Source: Hymenobacter qilianensis
GTDB taxonomy: Bacteria > Bacteroidota > Bacteroidia > Cytophagales > Hymenobacteraceae
DNA: 64,000 bases
Direction of reading: 5' to 3'
Assembly: GCF_014489555.1 (NCBI RefSeq)
Contig: NZ_CP060784.1
Span: forward strand, 1,550,001 to 1,614,000
Part shown: piece after piece, positions 28,538 to 37,812 of the stretch
How positions within the stretch are numbered: the stretch's first letter is position 1
Layout of the letters: every line of letters starts with the position of its first letter
Made by a program: the position numbers and the translations under genes
The notes under the pieces: model-generated
The model's database searches: none
What the model saw: only the letters and a program-made list of their open reading frames with translations
What the model was told of the DNA's origin: nothing

Positions 28538-29269
28538 ATGATTTTACGCGCCGACCACCTGATCAAAACCTACAAGGCCCGCACCGTGGTCAACGACATG
28601 AGCGTAACTGTGGAGCAGGGCGAAATTGTGGGTTTGCTGGGGCCGAATGGGGCTGGCAAAACCACCTGCTTTTACATGATTGTGGGCATGGTGAAGCCGA
28701 ACTCAGGCTCCATACACCTCGACAATGAAGATATTACGAAGCTGCCCATGTTTCGGCGGGCTCAGCGCGGAGTAGGTTATCTGGCGCAGGAAGCGTCCGT
28801 TTTTCGCGACTTGACGGTGGAGGAAAATATCTTGGCGGTGCTGGAGATGACGGATCTGCCAAAGCAAGCTCAGCGTGATAAGGTAGAGGAATTGCTCAAT
28901 GAGTTCAGCCTCACCCATGTGCGCAAAAACCTGGGTCGGGTGCTTTCCGGCGGGGAGCGGCGCCGCACCGAAATTGCCCGCGCTCTGGCCGTCGACCCCA
29001 AATTCGTTCTCCTCGACGAGCCCTTTGCCGGCGTTGACCCCATCGCCGTGGAGGAGATTCAGGGAATCGTGGCCAAGCTCAAGCACAAGAATATCGGCAT
29101 CCTCATCACCGACCACAACGTGAACGAAACGCTCAGCATCGTCGATCGGGCGTATCTGCTGTTCGAAGGCAAGCTGCTCAAAGCCGGCACCGCCGAAGAG
29201 CTGGCCGCCGATGAAACCGTGCGCCGTGTATACTTAGGCAAGCATTTCGAGTATAAGCGCAAGATCTAG
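28538..29269 (+). CDS. lptB: LPS export ABC transporter ATP-binding protein LptB
   Basis: Cytoplasmic ATPase that powers LptBFGC extraction of LPS. 243 aa. Walker [21 protein letters not shown]-loop [15 protein letters not shown], signature [17 protein letters not shown], Walker [18 protein letters not shown]-loop [15 protein letters not shown] 28538 is chosen; the open frame extends upstream into the palindromic repeat. A TACCTTTA box just upstream (28526) could be its -7 element. It is flanked on both sides by repeat elements, apart from lptC. Confidence 0.95.
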   Translation: MILRADHLIKTYKARTVVNDMSVTVEQGEIVGLLGPNGAGKTTCFYMIVGMVKPNSGSIHLDNEDITKLPMFRRAQRGVGYLAQEASVFRDLTVEENILAVLEMTDLPKQAQRDKVEELLNEFSLTHVRKNLGRVLSGGERRRTEIARALAVDPKFVLLDEPFAGVDPIAVEEIQGIVAKLKHKNIGILITDHNVNETLSIVDRAYLLFEGKLLKAGTAEELAADETVRRVYLGKHFEYKRKI

Positions 29270-29280
29270 CGCCGTAAATG

Positions 29281-29414
29281 GCCGTCATGCAGAGCATATG
29301 GCGCATCAAGCCAGGGACGAAACATCTCGCGTGCTCACGTCTGATTAGTAATCTTGGTAAACACGCGAGATGTTTCATCTCTGCTTCATGCGCAGAATGC
29401 TCTGCATGACGGTC
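29281..29414. repeat. Palindromic repeat element, copy 2 (REP/REPIN-like)
   Basis: Outer arms CCGTCATGCAGAGCAT / ATGCTCTGCATGACGG are perfectly complementary; inner arms GAAACATCTCGCGTG / CACGCGAGATGTTTC likewise; loop holds GATTAGTAATC. Core and loop match copy 1 at 28401-28500. Confidence 0.78.
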
Positions 29415-29445
29415 ACGAGAGTACAACCCCATTGCTTAGGCAACA

Positions 29446-30960
29446 ATGATTGACTCAATTATTACCTGGGCCGTGCAGCGGCGATTGACTGCTATCAACC
29501 ACTTTCGGAGCCACCCGCACGAGGTGCAGCGCGAACTGTTACGGGGGCTGCTCCACACGGCACAGGCTACGGAATGGGGACAGCGCTACGGCTTCGCCGA
29601 CGCCTTCGACGGCCGCGAGCTGGCCCAGCGTCTGCCCGTTAGCAGCTACGAAGACTTGTACCCTGCCATTGAGCGAGTATTGAAGGGCGAGCCCAACGTA
29701 CTGTGGCCGGGCCAGGTGACGTGGTTTGCCAAATCCAGCGGCACGACCAACGCGCGGAGCAAGTACATTCCCGTCACCCGCGAATCGTTGGATGCGGGCC
29801 ATTACCGCGCCGGCCGCGACATGGTGGCGCTGGCTACGGCGCTGTATCCGTCGGAGCGGATTCTGGGGGCAAAACCTTGTCTCTGGGCGGCACGCACGGC
29901 CCCAACCCTTTTCGCCCCGACGACTCCAGCTCCCGCGTCGGCGATGTGTCGGCGGTCATCATGCAGAATTTGCCCCGGTGGGCTGAGTTCCTGCGCACTC
30001 CTCCGCTGGAGTTGGCCTTGCTGGATGAGTGGGAAGAGAAAATTGAGCGCATTGCCCGCCACGTACAGCACGTCGATGTGACTACGCTGGCGGGGTGCCT
30101 ACCTGGATGATGCTGTTGCTGCGCCGCGTAACGGCCTTAGCCGGCGCCGATTATATCACGGAGGTTTGGCCCAACCTGCGCCTTTTTCTGCACGGCGCGG
30201 TAGCCTTTGGGCCTTATCGGGCGCTGTTCAAGGAGCTGATTCCGCACGAGCGCATGCGCTACCTGGAGATTTATAATGCCTCGGAAGGCTACATCGCGGT
30301 GCAGGACGAGCCTGACTCGGAAGATCTGCTGCTCCTGCTCGACCACGGCATTTTCTACGAGTTTATCCCTGCTGATCAGTTTGAGGCAGAGAATCCGCGC
30401 ACCCTTCAGCTGGATGAAGTAGAGCTTGGGCGCAGCTATGCCTTGGTAATCAGTACCAATGCCGGACTATGGCGCTACAAAATCGGCGATACGGTGCGTT
30501 TTACCTGTCTGGCGCCTTATCGTATCCGCATCACTGGGCGCACCAAGCATTTTCTGAATGCTTTCGGCGAGGAAGTCGTGATTGAAAATGCCGACGCCGC
30601 TATTGCTGCCGCCTGCCAGGCTACTGGTACCACCGTGCGCGACTACACGGCCGCGCCCATCTACTTCGATGCGTCGGCTGGTTCCCGCGGCGGCCATCAG
30701 TGGCTTATCGAGTTCACAAAAATGCCCCCCAGCCCCGACCAGTTCGTTGCCGTGCTGGACCACACGCTGCGCCAGCTCAATTCCGACTACGACGCCAAGC
30801 GGCACCGTGACATGGCGCTGGCTCCGCCCAGCTTACGGTAGCTCCGGCGGGCACATTTGAGCGTTGGCTGGCCAGCAAAGGCAAGCTTGGCGGGCAGCAT
30901 AAAGTGCCTCGCTTAAGCAACTCGCGAGAACTGCTAGACGAAATTCTGCGCATTTTATAG
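29446..30960 (+). CDS. GH3-family acyl-adenylating protein (three frameshifts)
   Basis: About 505 aa, related to plant GH3 amido synthetases and their bacterial relatives (ANL fold). The ATP loop is WFAKSSGTTNARSKYIPVT (nt ~29726); also LAGVPTWMMLLLRR, LEIYNASEGYIAVQ, GLWRYKIGDTVRFT and ITGRTKHFLNAFGEEV. Three deletions break it: G5 at 29865-29869 (six gives RILGGKTLSLGGTHG), G4 at 30092-30095 (five gives LAGVPTW) and C3 at 30827-30829 (four gives APPQLTVAPAGTFERW, running to the stop at 30960). Acceptor substrate in bacteria unknown. Confidence 0.88.
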
Positions 30961-31015
30961 ACTCATGACCAGCTAATTAAACCCGAATATGAGGTTTGAA
31001 AAAAGCGGTTCTTTA

Positions 31016-31071
31016 GTTGAAACTACCAGCGGCGTGCCGCGCGTTGTTGTTACTCCGCTTTAACTTCAACC
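31016..31071 (+). other. Hairpin before the MORN-like lipoprotein gene
   Basis: Nested inverted repeats GTTGAA...TTCAAC and AGCGG...CCGCT in the 120-base gap before 31081. Could be a leader structure; no known motif. Confidence 0.25.
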
Positions 31072-31080
31072 AGCACCCGT

Positions 31081-31560
31081 ATGCGTCAGAAACTTTGGAT
31101 TGTAGCCCTGGGGCTGTGGCTCTCGTCCTGTGCTAGCTCAGCTTCTACCGCTACCTCACGCAACCGGCTACCCATCGGATTTTGGTCACTTAATGAGTAC
31201 GACCGCACCGGCGAGCGACACGGCCGATGGAACGCCTATTATGATGAGCAGTACCAGAAAATAGGTACTAAAGGGCGTTTCAAACATGGCCAGCCAGTCG
31301 GGCGCTGGCGCTACTATGGTCTGTCAGGCGTACTAGAGCGGCAGGAGGTTTATTTGCGCCGGCCGGCTGGTCGGCAGCTTATTACTTATTATCACCCCAA
31401 TGGCCGGGTGGCAAAACGCGGGCAAGCACAATTCGAGACCGACGCTACCGACGCGCACTTTTACTGGCTGGGCGACTGGATTTCGTACTCACCCAGCGGG
31501 CAGGCCGAGAAAGTAGAAACGTACCATACGGGCAAGCTGCAATCGGTGAGGAAGCTCTAA
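31081..31560 (+). CDS. MORN-repeat-like lipoprotein
   Basis: A 159-aa exported lipoprotein: hydrophobic signal (LWIVALGLWLSSC) with Cys lipobox, then toxin-antitoxin-like/MORN repeats with alternating aromatic and Gly residues (GERHGRWNAYYDEQYQKIG; GRFKHGQPVGRWRYYG; LITYYHPNGRVAKRG; WISYSPSGQAEKVETYHTG). Such repeats form beta strands in surface proteins; function unknown. Confidence 0.78.
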   Translation: MRQKLWIVALGLWLSSCASSASTATSRNRLPIGFWSLNEYDRTGERHGRWNAYYDEQYQKIGTKGRFKHGQPVGRWRYYGLSGVLERQEVYLRRPAGRQLITYYHPNGRVAKRGQAQFETDATDAHFYWLGDWISYSPSGQAEKVETYHTGKLQSVRKL

Positions 31561-31719
31561 GTGCATTGCTGCTGAAACAGGACTTAAGGCTTAGCACTTT
31601 AGGTGGTTATTAAATGCGCGAAAATAAAGATGATATATAACTATTTTAGACGGCATTATTGTTGATATATTACGGGGGTATTGACTTTGTGCAAATCTCA
31701 AACGATTAGACTTCACACT

Positions 31720-31884
31720 GTGCCCGCCCCTACTACCCGCTCCCGCTCCTATGTTTCCCGCCGCAACTCTACTTCTAAAGAGGGCGAGCTTTCTTCGCTG
31801 AGTGCCATCCTGACTATGGGGTTTATCTGCGCCTTAGTTTGCACATTAGTCGTTAGCATTGGCTTCATAGCCACGCAGCTTTAG
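31720..31884 (+). CDS. Small single-helix membrane protein
   Basis: From GTG 31720 the protein is 54 aa: a basic Ser/Arg-rich head (TTRSRSYVSRRNSTSKEGEL) and one C-terminal transmembrane helix (ILTMGFICALVCTLVVSIGF). The start is uncertain; TTG 31681 would add 13 residues. No family recognised, but head-plus-helix composition supports a real gene. Confidence 0.5.
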   Translation: MPAPTTRSRSYVSRRNSTSKEGELSSLSAILTMGFICALVCTLVVSIGFIATQL

Positions 31885-31963
31885 CAACGGTTGATAAGCC
31901 CGCGCAATAACATAGAGTCAAGAATGTGCTCCGTAGCGATGACGCGAGCTTACATGTGTGGTC

Positions 31964-32733
31964 TTACTCCTCTAGGAAGCTGCTCAGTATACCGCCGCTT
32001 TCCTTTTTGGCATTGCCGCCATTGGGCATGAGCGCCTGAATTAGTTTCTTGACGGGCATCGATTGGACCCATACTCTACCGGTGCCGCGCAAGGTAGCCA
32101 GCATCAACCCTTCGCCGCCGAAAATCATTGATTTTAGCCCCCAGCGCGCACAATGTCGAAGTCGATGCTGGGCTCGAAGGCAACTACGCAGCCGGTATCC
32201 ACGCGCAGCAATTCATTATTCAGCTGCCTCTCAATGACGGTGCCGCCGGCGTGAATAAAGGCTTTGCCATCGCCCGTGAGCTTCTGGAGGATAAAGCCTT
32301 CGCCCCCGAAAAAGCCCGCACCCAGGCGGCGGTTAAAGTGAATTGCGACTTTCGTGCCGCGCGCCGCCGCCAGAAACCCGTCTTTCTGCACAATCAGTCC
32401 TTGCGGCAGCGTGCGCAAATCAAGCGGAAGAATGGTGCCCGGATACGGTGCCGAAAACGCCACCCGGCTTTTGCCATAGCCGCCACGATGCGTAAAATGC
32501 GTCATAAACAACGACTCGCCCGTGAGCAGGCGCGACCCCGCCGAGAAAATCTTGCCCATCAGTCCCTGATCAGGCTCCGACCCATCGCCCATCTTCGTTT
32601 CGAAAGCAATAGCCTCATCCATATACACCATCGCGCCGGCTTCGGCAATGACGGTTTCGTTCGGGTCGAGCTCTACCTCGAGCACCTGAATATCGTTGCC
32701 CAGAATGCGGTAGTCTACGTCGTGGGATTGCAT
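31964..32733 (-). CDS. AIM24 family protein (TIGR00266) (frameshifted)
   Basis: A 256-aa beta-sandwich protein of the AIM24/TIGR00266 family. [39 protein letters not shown] and [20 protein letters not shown] are typical. Five C on the plus strand (32139-32143) break it. With six, [20 protein letters not shown] continues and ends at 31964 with SFLEE, giving the second half of the pseudo-repeat. Biochemical role in bacteria unknown. Confidence 0.86.
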
Positions 32734-32853
32734 AGCGAAAGAGAGAAAAGCAAAAGTTTCTCAAGTATAGTGAAATGCTATGATTGCATGGAAGATTGAC
32801 CGCTGACTTATGATTTTCTACTATGTCAGTGCTCAGGCTAGGTAGTTGACACT

Positions 32854-32896
32854 TACTAAAAAAGCCCCCCAATGGTTGTTGGGGGCTTTTTTAGTA
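32854..32896. terminator. Bidirectional intrinsic terminator
   Basis: TACTAAAAAAGCCCCC pairs with GGGGGCTTTTTTAGTA; loop CAATGGTTGTT. Left arm has six C, right arm five G. Confidence 0.85.
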
Positions 32897-32910
32897 GAGT
32901 AGATGCGGCG

Positions 32911-33291
32911 CTATTCGGGCGATTCGGTGGTTGGAATCATCTCTTCCTCATCAGAATCATCGGCCGCGCCGCGTGGTGATTTCTTGGGCTTCTTGGCCTC
33001 GCGGCTCGTGCGGCGCATAAATTCCTCTTCCGTTTCTTCTGGCTCGGGCGTGCCCTCTTCCAGCGGAAACTCTTCGTCTTCTTCGATTTTCTCGCCGAAC
33101 TGCCCATCGCGGTTCACCAGCTTCTTGTCACGCACGTGGCGGTTCAGAAACTGGTTGACCTCTTCGATGGTATAGGTGGAGGTGATTTCGCCCAGCGGAT
33201 TGATTTTTATCTCAAAGCCTTCCAGGTCTTTGTGTACCCTAGCCTTCTTTTCCGGGTCGTTTTTCTTCTTTTTGACGGGTTTCTTAGCCAT
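32911..33291 (-). CDS. Conserved charged hypothetical protein
   Basis: A 126-aa protein without membrane segments. Lys-rich N-terminus (AKKPVKKKKNDPEKKAR), a short folded-looking core (LEGFEIKINPLGEITSTYTI, VNQFLNRHVRDKKL) and a strongly acidic Glu/Asp/Pro-rich tail. I do not recognise the family; similar charged proteins occur near gltX in related genomes as far as I know, but this is not certain. Confidence 0.65.
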   Translation of the reverse strand: MAKKPVKKKKNDPEKKARVHKDLEGFEIKINPLGEITSTYTIEEVNQFLNRHVRDKKLVNRDGQFGEKIEEDEEFPLEEGTPEPEETEEEFMRRTSREAKKPKKSPRGAADDSDEEEMIPTTESPE

Positions 33292-33339
33292 ATCGTCGTC
33301 CTTTTTCGGTGTGTTAGGTCACAGCACCCTGCTCCAAAA

Positions 33340-33375
33340 CGCAAAGGCCGCCCCGTAGCAATACGGCGCGGCCCC
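33340..33375 (-). terminator. Putative terminator after gltX
   Basis: On the minus strand GGCCGCGCCGTAT / ACGGGGCGGCC forms a hairpin followed by TTTGCGTTTT, downstream of the gltX stop. Confidence 0.45.
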
Positions 33376-33428
33376 TGTAGTGGATGCAGAAAGTAGCAGC
33401 AGCACGAAATGATGCCCCTACATCAGAG

Positions 33429-34970
33429 TTATTGTGGCAATTTCTGCACGGCTGTTTCGATGCGCTGAGCCGTTTCAGCGGGCCCGATAATGCTCATCGT
33501 AGCCATCAGGTCGGGGCCGGCGCTTACGCCCGTTACCACCACGCGCAGTGCTTGTAGCACCTGCCCAATCTTGATGCCCTGGCGCTCAAGTACCTGGGTA
33601 AGCAGCGCTCTAATGCCATCGGGTGAAGTATCGGAAGAGTTAGGCAACTCACGGGCAAATTCGGTTAGCGCGGCGGCCGTAGGCGCGTTCCACTTCTTGG
33701 CTATCACCTGCTCATCGTAGGTGGTTGGGGCCTGAAAGAAATACTGCGCTTCCCGCCAGAAATCCTGAGGGAACGTTACGCGCTCCTTCATCACGCTGGC
33801 AATCAGTACGGCTTTTTCCTCCGAGCACTCGATGTTGTGCTCGCGCAAAGCGGCCAGCAGGTACTGCGCCAGCTCAGTGTCGGGCTTGGCTCGCAGGTAC
33901 TGCTCGTTGTACCAGCGCACCTTGTTCTGGTCGAAGCGGGCCGGCGACTTGCTCACGCGCTCAATCGAGAAAGACTCGATCAGCTCGTCCATCGTAAACA
34001 GCTCCTGCTGCGAACCGGGATTCCAGCCCAAAAACGCCAAGAAGTTGATAAAAGCCTCGGGCAGATAGCCGCTTTCACGGTAGCCACTGCTGACAGTCGG
34101 TTCACCAGTTTCGGCGTCTATGCCGTGCCATTCGAGCGGGAAAACAGGGAAGCCGAGCTTATCGCCGTCGCGCTTGCTAAGCTTGCCAGTGCCATCGGGC
34201 TTAAGCAGCAGCGGCAAGTGGGCAAACTGTGGCATGGTACCTTCCCAGCCCAGATAGCGATACAGCAGCACGTGCAGCGGCGCCGAGGGCAGCCACTCTT
34301 CGCCCCGAATCACGTGGGTAATCTCCATCAGATGATCGTCCACGATGTTGGCCAAATGGTACGTCGGCATTCCATCCGACTTCATCAGGACCTTATCATC
34401 AATGGCCGAAGAATGCACTACTACCCAGCCTCGTATCAAATCCTGGAAGCGTACCTCTTCTTTGCGGGGCACTTTCAAGCGGATAACGTAGGGCGTATCG
34501 CTGGCCAATAGCTCTTTTACCTCATCTTCGGGCAAGGTAAGGGAGTTGCGCATCTGGTTGCGCGTGATGGCGTTGTACTGCGGATTAGGCACCTTGGCAG
34601 CCGTAAGGCGGGCGCGCATGGCGTCCAGGTCCTCAGGCGTATCGAAGGCGTAGTAAGCGTGGCCACTGTCGATGAGCTGCTGAGCGTATTGCCGGTACAT
34701 GGGCTTGCGCTCACTCTGACGATAGGGCGCATGCGGGCCGCCTTGCTCCGGGCCTTCGTCAATCTGGATGCCGGCCCAATGCAGGGCTTCCATGATGTAC
34801 TTTTCGGCGCCGGGCACGAAGCGGTTCTGATCGGTATCCTCAATGCGAAGCAGCATTTTGCCCCCCAGCTTGCGGGCCAGTAGGTAATTATACAGCGCGG
34901 TGCGCACGCCGCCAATGTGCAGCGGCCCCGTAGGGCTGGGCGCAAATCGCACCCGAACTTCTCTTTCCAT
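33429..34970 (-). CDS. gltX: Glutamyl-tRNA synthetase
   Basis: Class I aminoacyl-tRNA synthetase charging tRNA-Glu; 513 aa and intact. The HIGH-type motif is RFAPSPTGPLHIGGVRTAL (residues 8-26) and the KMSKS-type motif is GKLSKRDGDKLGFPVF. LLRIEDTDQNRFVPGAEKYI is also typical. A motif copy at 34861-34866 is read in frame as LGGKM. Start ATG 34970 fits homologues. Preceded on its strand by the ridA gene and a hairpin. Confidence 0.96.
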   Translation of the reverse strand: MEREVRVRFAPSPTGPLHIGGVRTALYNYLLARKLGGKMLLRIEDTDQNRFVPGAEKYIMEALHWAGIQIDEGPEQGGPHAPYRQSERKPMYRQYAQQLIDSGHAYYAFDTPEDLDAMRARLTAAKVPNPQYNAITRNQMRNSLTLPEDEVKELLASDTPYVIRLKVPRKEEVRFQDLIRGWVVVHSSAIDDKVLMKSDGMPTYHLANIVDDHLMEITHVIRGEEWLPSAPLHVLLYRYLGWEGTMPQFAHLPLLLKPDGTGKLSKRDGDKLGFPVFPLEWHGIDAETGEPTVSSGYRESGYLPEAFINFLAFLGWNPGSQQELFTMDELIESFSIERVSKSPARFDQNKVRWYNEQYLRAKPDTELAQYLLAALREHNIECSEEKAVLIASVMKERVTFPQDFWREAQYFFQAPTTYDEQVIAKKWNAPTAAALTEFARELPNSSDTSPDGIRALLTQVLERQGIKIGQVLQALRVVVTGVSAGPDLMATMSIIGPAETAQRIETAVQKLPQ

Positions 34971-35017
34971 ACAAACAAAAATTCGCGCTCAGACTAAAAA
35001 AACGCGGCGCGAAGGTA

Positions 35018-35060
35018 CGACAAAACCGCCCGTTGCCGGCTGGCTCGGGCGGGTTTGTCG
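35018..35060. terminator. Hairpin terminator between ridA and gltX
   Basis: CGACAAAACCGCCCG pairs with CGGGCGGGTTTGTCG; on the minus strand it lies just after the ridA stop and before gltX. Confidence 0.6.
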
Positions 35061-35094
35061 TTGGGTGATAACAACGAAGATGCGCCTGATCTTA

Positions 35095-35483
35095 TCAGGC
35101 TCGAACGGCTACGCAGGAAATTTCAACCTGTACGTCTTTGGGCAGTCGGCTAACTTCTACGGTTTCGCGAGCAGGCGCGTAATCAGCCTCAAAGTAGCTG
35201 CCGTAGATGTCGTTGATAAGACCAAAATTACCAAGGTCTTTTACGAAGATGCTGCACTTTACCACATCGCGCAGAGTGAGGCCAGCAGCCTGAAGCACGG
35301 CTTGCAGATTACGCATTACCTGATGCGTTTCGGCCGTCACGTCGCCGTTGCCAACAAGCTGGCCCGTGTGCGCATCCAGGGCAATTTGACCCGAAATATA
35401 AACCGTGTTGCCTGCCTGAATACCTTGGCTATAGGGCCGATGGGAGCCGGCGCGTCGGGGGAATAAATGATGGTGGGGGGCAT
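35095..35483 (-). CDS. ridA: RidA family enamine/imine deaminase (frameshifted)
   Basis: RidA hydrolyses reactive enamine/imine intermediates such as 2-aminoacrylate. From ATG 35483 the N-terminus is MPPTIIYSPDAPAPIGP; then one base is missing near 35431-35433 (minus strand CCTATAGCC; CCTTATAGCC gives GPYSQGIQAGNTVYISGQIA). The C-terminal half is intact: VTAETHQVMRNLQAVLQAAG, VVKCSIFVKDL and RETVEVSRLPKDVQVEISCV (the conserved Arg and acidic residue). Repaired length 129 aa, normal. The start codon lies in a motif copy (ATG CCC CCC). Confidence 0.9.
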
Positions 35484-35538
35484 TTTGGTAGGGTTGTGAG
35501 GAAGGAAGGTATCTTTAAGCCGAAACTTACGAGAAAAT

Positions 35539-36252
35539 ATGCACCTGCTGATTATTGGAGCAAATCATATGGAAGCTGAATTTCGCCAGAAGTTCGGCTC
35601 GGAGCATGAGTATACATTCCTGTCCTTGCTCTTCGATGACATCCAACCGGACAAAGATCATAAGCTTGTTTACGACGAGTATATGGCGGCATTTGAATTA
35701 GCACTCCGGACTGCTACTGCACTTTTCTTCTATAGATCCGATGGTTACTTTGGTTTTGAGAAAACAGCTAAGCATGTAGTGTTTTTTGAAACCTCATCTC
35801 AAAGTGTCGCCGATTTAGGAAAGGAAGCGCCCCTCACTTTCGGCTTCTGCGGCCTGCCAACGCTTCTGAACCGTCCGCTGCTGGAAGTCAGTCTAAACGA
35901 CCCCGAAAATGCCCCCCAGCTTGCTGAAATCTGTGCCGCACTAGGGACTGATTACCGCGTGGTGCAGGACCGCGTAGGCCTGGTTACGCCGCGGGTAGTG
36001 TGCATGCTAATTAACGAGGCGTGCTATACGTTGCAGGAAGGCACAGCCAGCATTCAGGACATTGACAAGAGTATGAAGCTGGGCACCAGCTACCCGCGCG
36101 GGCCATTTGAGTGGGCCAATCTGATAGGGGTTGGTCGGGTATACGATGTGCTGGAGTCGCTGTGGCAGGATACGCATGAGGAGCGCTACAAGGTGTGTCC
36201 GCTGCTGAAAACCATGCATTTGCGCGGCGAGTCTTTTCGGCTTGCAGAGTAA
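35539..36252 (+). CDS. 3-hydroxyacyl-CoA dehydrogenase C-terminal-like protein
   Basis: 237 aa. The C-terminal ~100 residues (RVGLVTPRVVCMLINEACYT, LQEGTASIQDIDKSMKLGTS, YPRGPFEWANLIG) match the 3HCDH C-terminal domain, which forms the dimer and substrate site of hydroxyacyl-CoA dehydrogenases. The N-terminal part lacks the GxGxxG NAD-binding motif of the full enzyme, so catalysis is doubtful. Not obviously truncated: it starts with a well-formed ATG and hydrophobic strand (HLLIIGANHMEAEF). Confidence 0.78.
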   Translation: MHLLIIGANHMEAEFRQKFGSEHEYTFLSLLFDDIQPDKDHKLVYDEYMAAFELALRTATALFFYRSDGYFGFEKTAKHVVFFETSSQSVADLGKEAPLTFGFCGLPTLLNRPLLEVSLNDPENAPQLAEICAALGTDYRVVQDRVGLVTPRVVCMLINEACYTLQEGTASIQDIDKSMKLGTSYPRGPFEWANLIGVGRVYDVLESLWQDTHEERYKVCPLLKTMHLRGESFRLAE

Positions 36253-36436
36253 AGCGGTATCTACTTGGAGCTGGTTTGAATACTGCTTTTACCAAAAAAC
36301 TCTGCGTAAGCCAGATTTGTCCAGCTATTAGGGTTACTACCAAGGTCAAGAAAGAGTATAGTCCTGGGCGGATTCTGCAATGGTTCTACTATCTCCTTTC
36401 GGCGCGTTGAGGCGCGCAGATATGTATAACGAGCGG

Positions 36437-37722
36437 TTAGCTGAGCATCATAGCGTGCGCCGGCACCCCCAGCCAGTCCTGGTAGGCGGCAACTACATTG
36501 TTTTGTTGCCGATTAACGCGCATTTGAAAATGGGAGGTCATAAAAAACCCAAAAAATAACCACCCAAAGAGCACCCAGCGAACAAGAGTAGGTAGCGAAT
36601 TTGGCAGCCAATGGAAGCGCTGCCACACCAACCGGGCCCAGGCATAGGCATGCAGAAACCAGCCTCCTATAAAGAATAGATACAGTACATTAAGCGACCG
36701 GGGTGGCATCAAGTGGTTGCTGATCGAGTAGCCCATTGTTAAGACAGCCACCATCGTAACCACCATGAAGAGCCCAATAAAAAAGGGTTTTGCGCCACCC
36801 GATTCAGTGGCAGGTCTGGTATGCGGCTTAGTCGGTGGCCAAGGGGCAGAAGGAGCAGCGTAATGGCTGGCAGCACGCCATTACCCGTCCAGTCAATCAA
36901 GCAACGATAAGCGGCCGAAGCGGCGTGGTGCACGCAATCGAGCAGCCTGATATAGCGAGTAGCCTGGTTGAGTCGTACGTAGTTGCCAGGAGCTGCAAAC
37001 GCCACTATACAAGCACCTAACAGTACAGCGCACAGGAATAGATAATCCCAGTCGAGGCGGCGGTGCTGTATATAACGAAGCGCCGTAAAGCCAAGCAGCC
37101 CGATTAGCAGCGGTAACGAGTTTGTTTCGTTGCTGCCTACTAAAAGCACCGTCAGCAAAGCACTTATCAGTAGACATTTGCGCCTAGCTGCCCGAGTTGG
37201 CGCGCTAGCGTGGCTCACTAATGCAGCCAGCAGAATCAAGGTTAAGGAAGCTGGCAGCAGGTAATTGTAAGCGCTGGTAATCCAGTAGATCCCTTCGGCC
37301 GGACTCGGCATTTGAAGTAGAAACAGGGCTACAAACACGCCACTACTCAGCCACAGGTACTTTTGCTGAAACTGCTCACCCAGGAGGGCGCGAAATAGCA
37401 AATAGCATGCACCTAATAAAAGCAGCAAAACCAATAGGCAGACGAGCCCATAGCCCTCTGTGGTATTGCCATAAGCTACTGGATTAAGCAATGACTGAAA
37501 TGCGAGAGAAGTGTATCTGCCCGACCATTGCAGGTAGGTGAACCCGATATAGCCCCAGTGTCCATGCTTTCGAACGTCATTGCCAGTGAGAAAGTCATCT
37601 CCCGAAGGATGAGCGTACCAACACAGGGCAATGAATGGCAGCAGGCTAAGTGCGACAATCAAAGCTATGGCTACAGCACTAAAGGTCTTGCTATAGTAAG
37701 TATTGGATAAAGCTTTTCTCAT
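36437..37722 (-). CDS. DUF6056-like polytopic membrane protein (frameshifted)
   Basis: About 430 aa with around ten transmembrane helices. The N-terminal loop CWYAHPSGDDFLTGNDVRKH and WSGRYTS are typical of DUF6056/GT-C-like proteins with an Asp-rich periplasmic loop. Six A on the plus strand (36779-36784) break it; seven give NRVAQNPFFIGLFMVVTMVA and join the C-terminal part. ATG 37722 (MRKALSNTYYSK) is preferred, since the upstream ATG 37761 lies in the glmS terminator. Possible lipid-linked glycosyltransferase; unproven. Confidence 0.75.
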
Positions 37723-37759
37723 TAAATTCCGAAAGGAGGGCTGCTGAAGTTCATAGTTC

Positions 37760-37802
37760 ATAAAAAAGCCCCCCAGAAATATTCTGAGGGGCTTTTTTAT
37801 AT
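37760..37802. terminator. Terminator of glmS
   Basis: ATAAAAAAGCCCC... pairs with ...GGGGCTTTTTTAT, directly after the glmS stop on the minus strand. Confidence 0.82.
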
Positions 37803-37812
37803 AATAGACGTC

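Noticed and set aside
28401..29414. Composite transposon around lptB
   Set aside because: The flanking repeats are short palindromes without transposase genes or target duplications.
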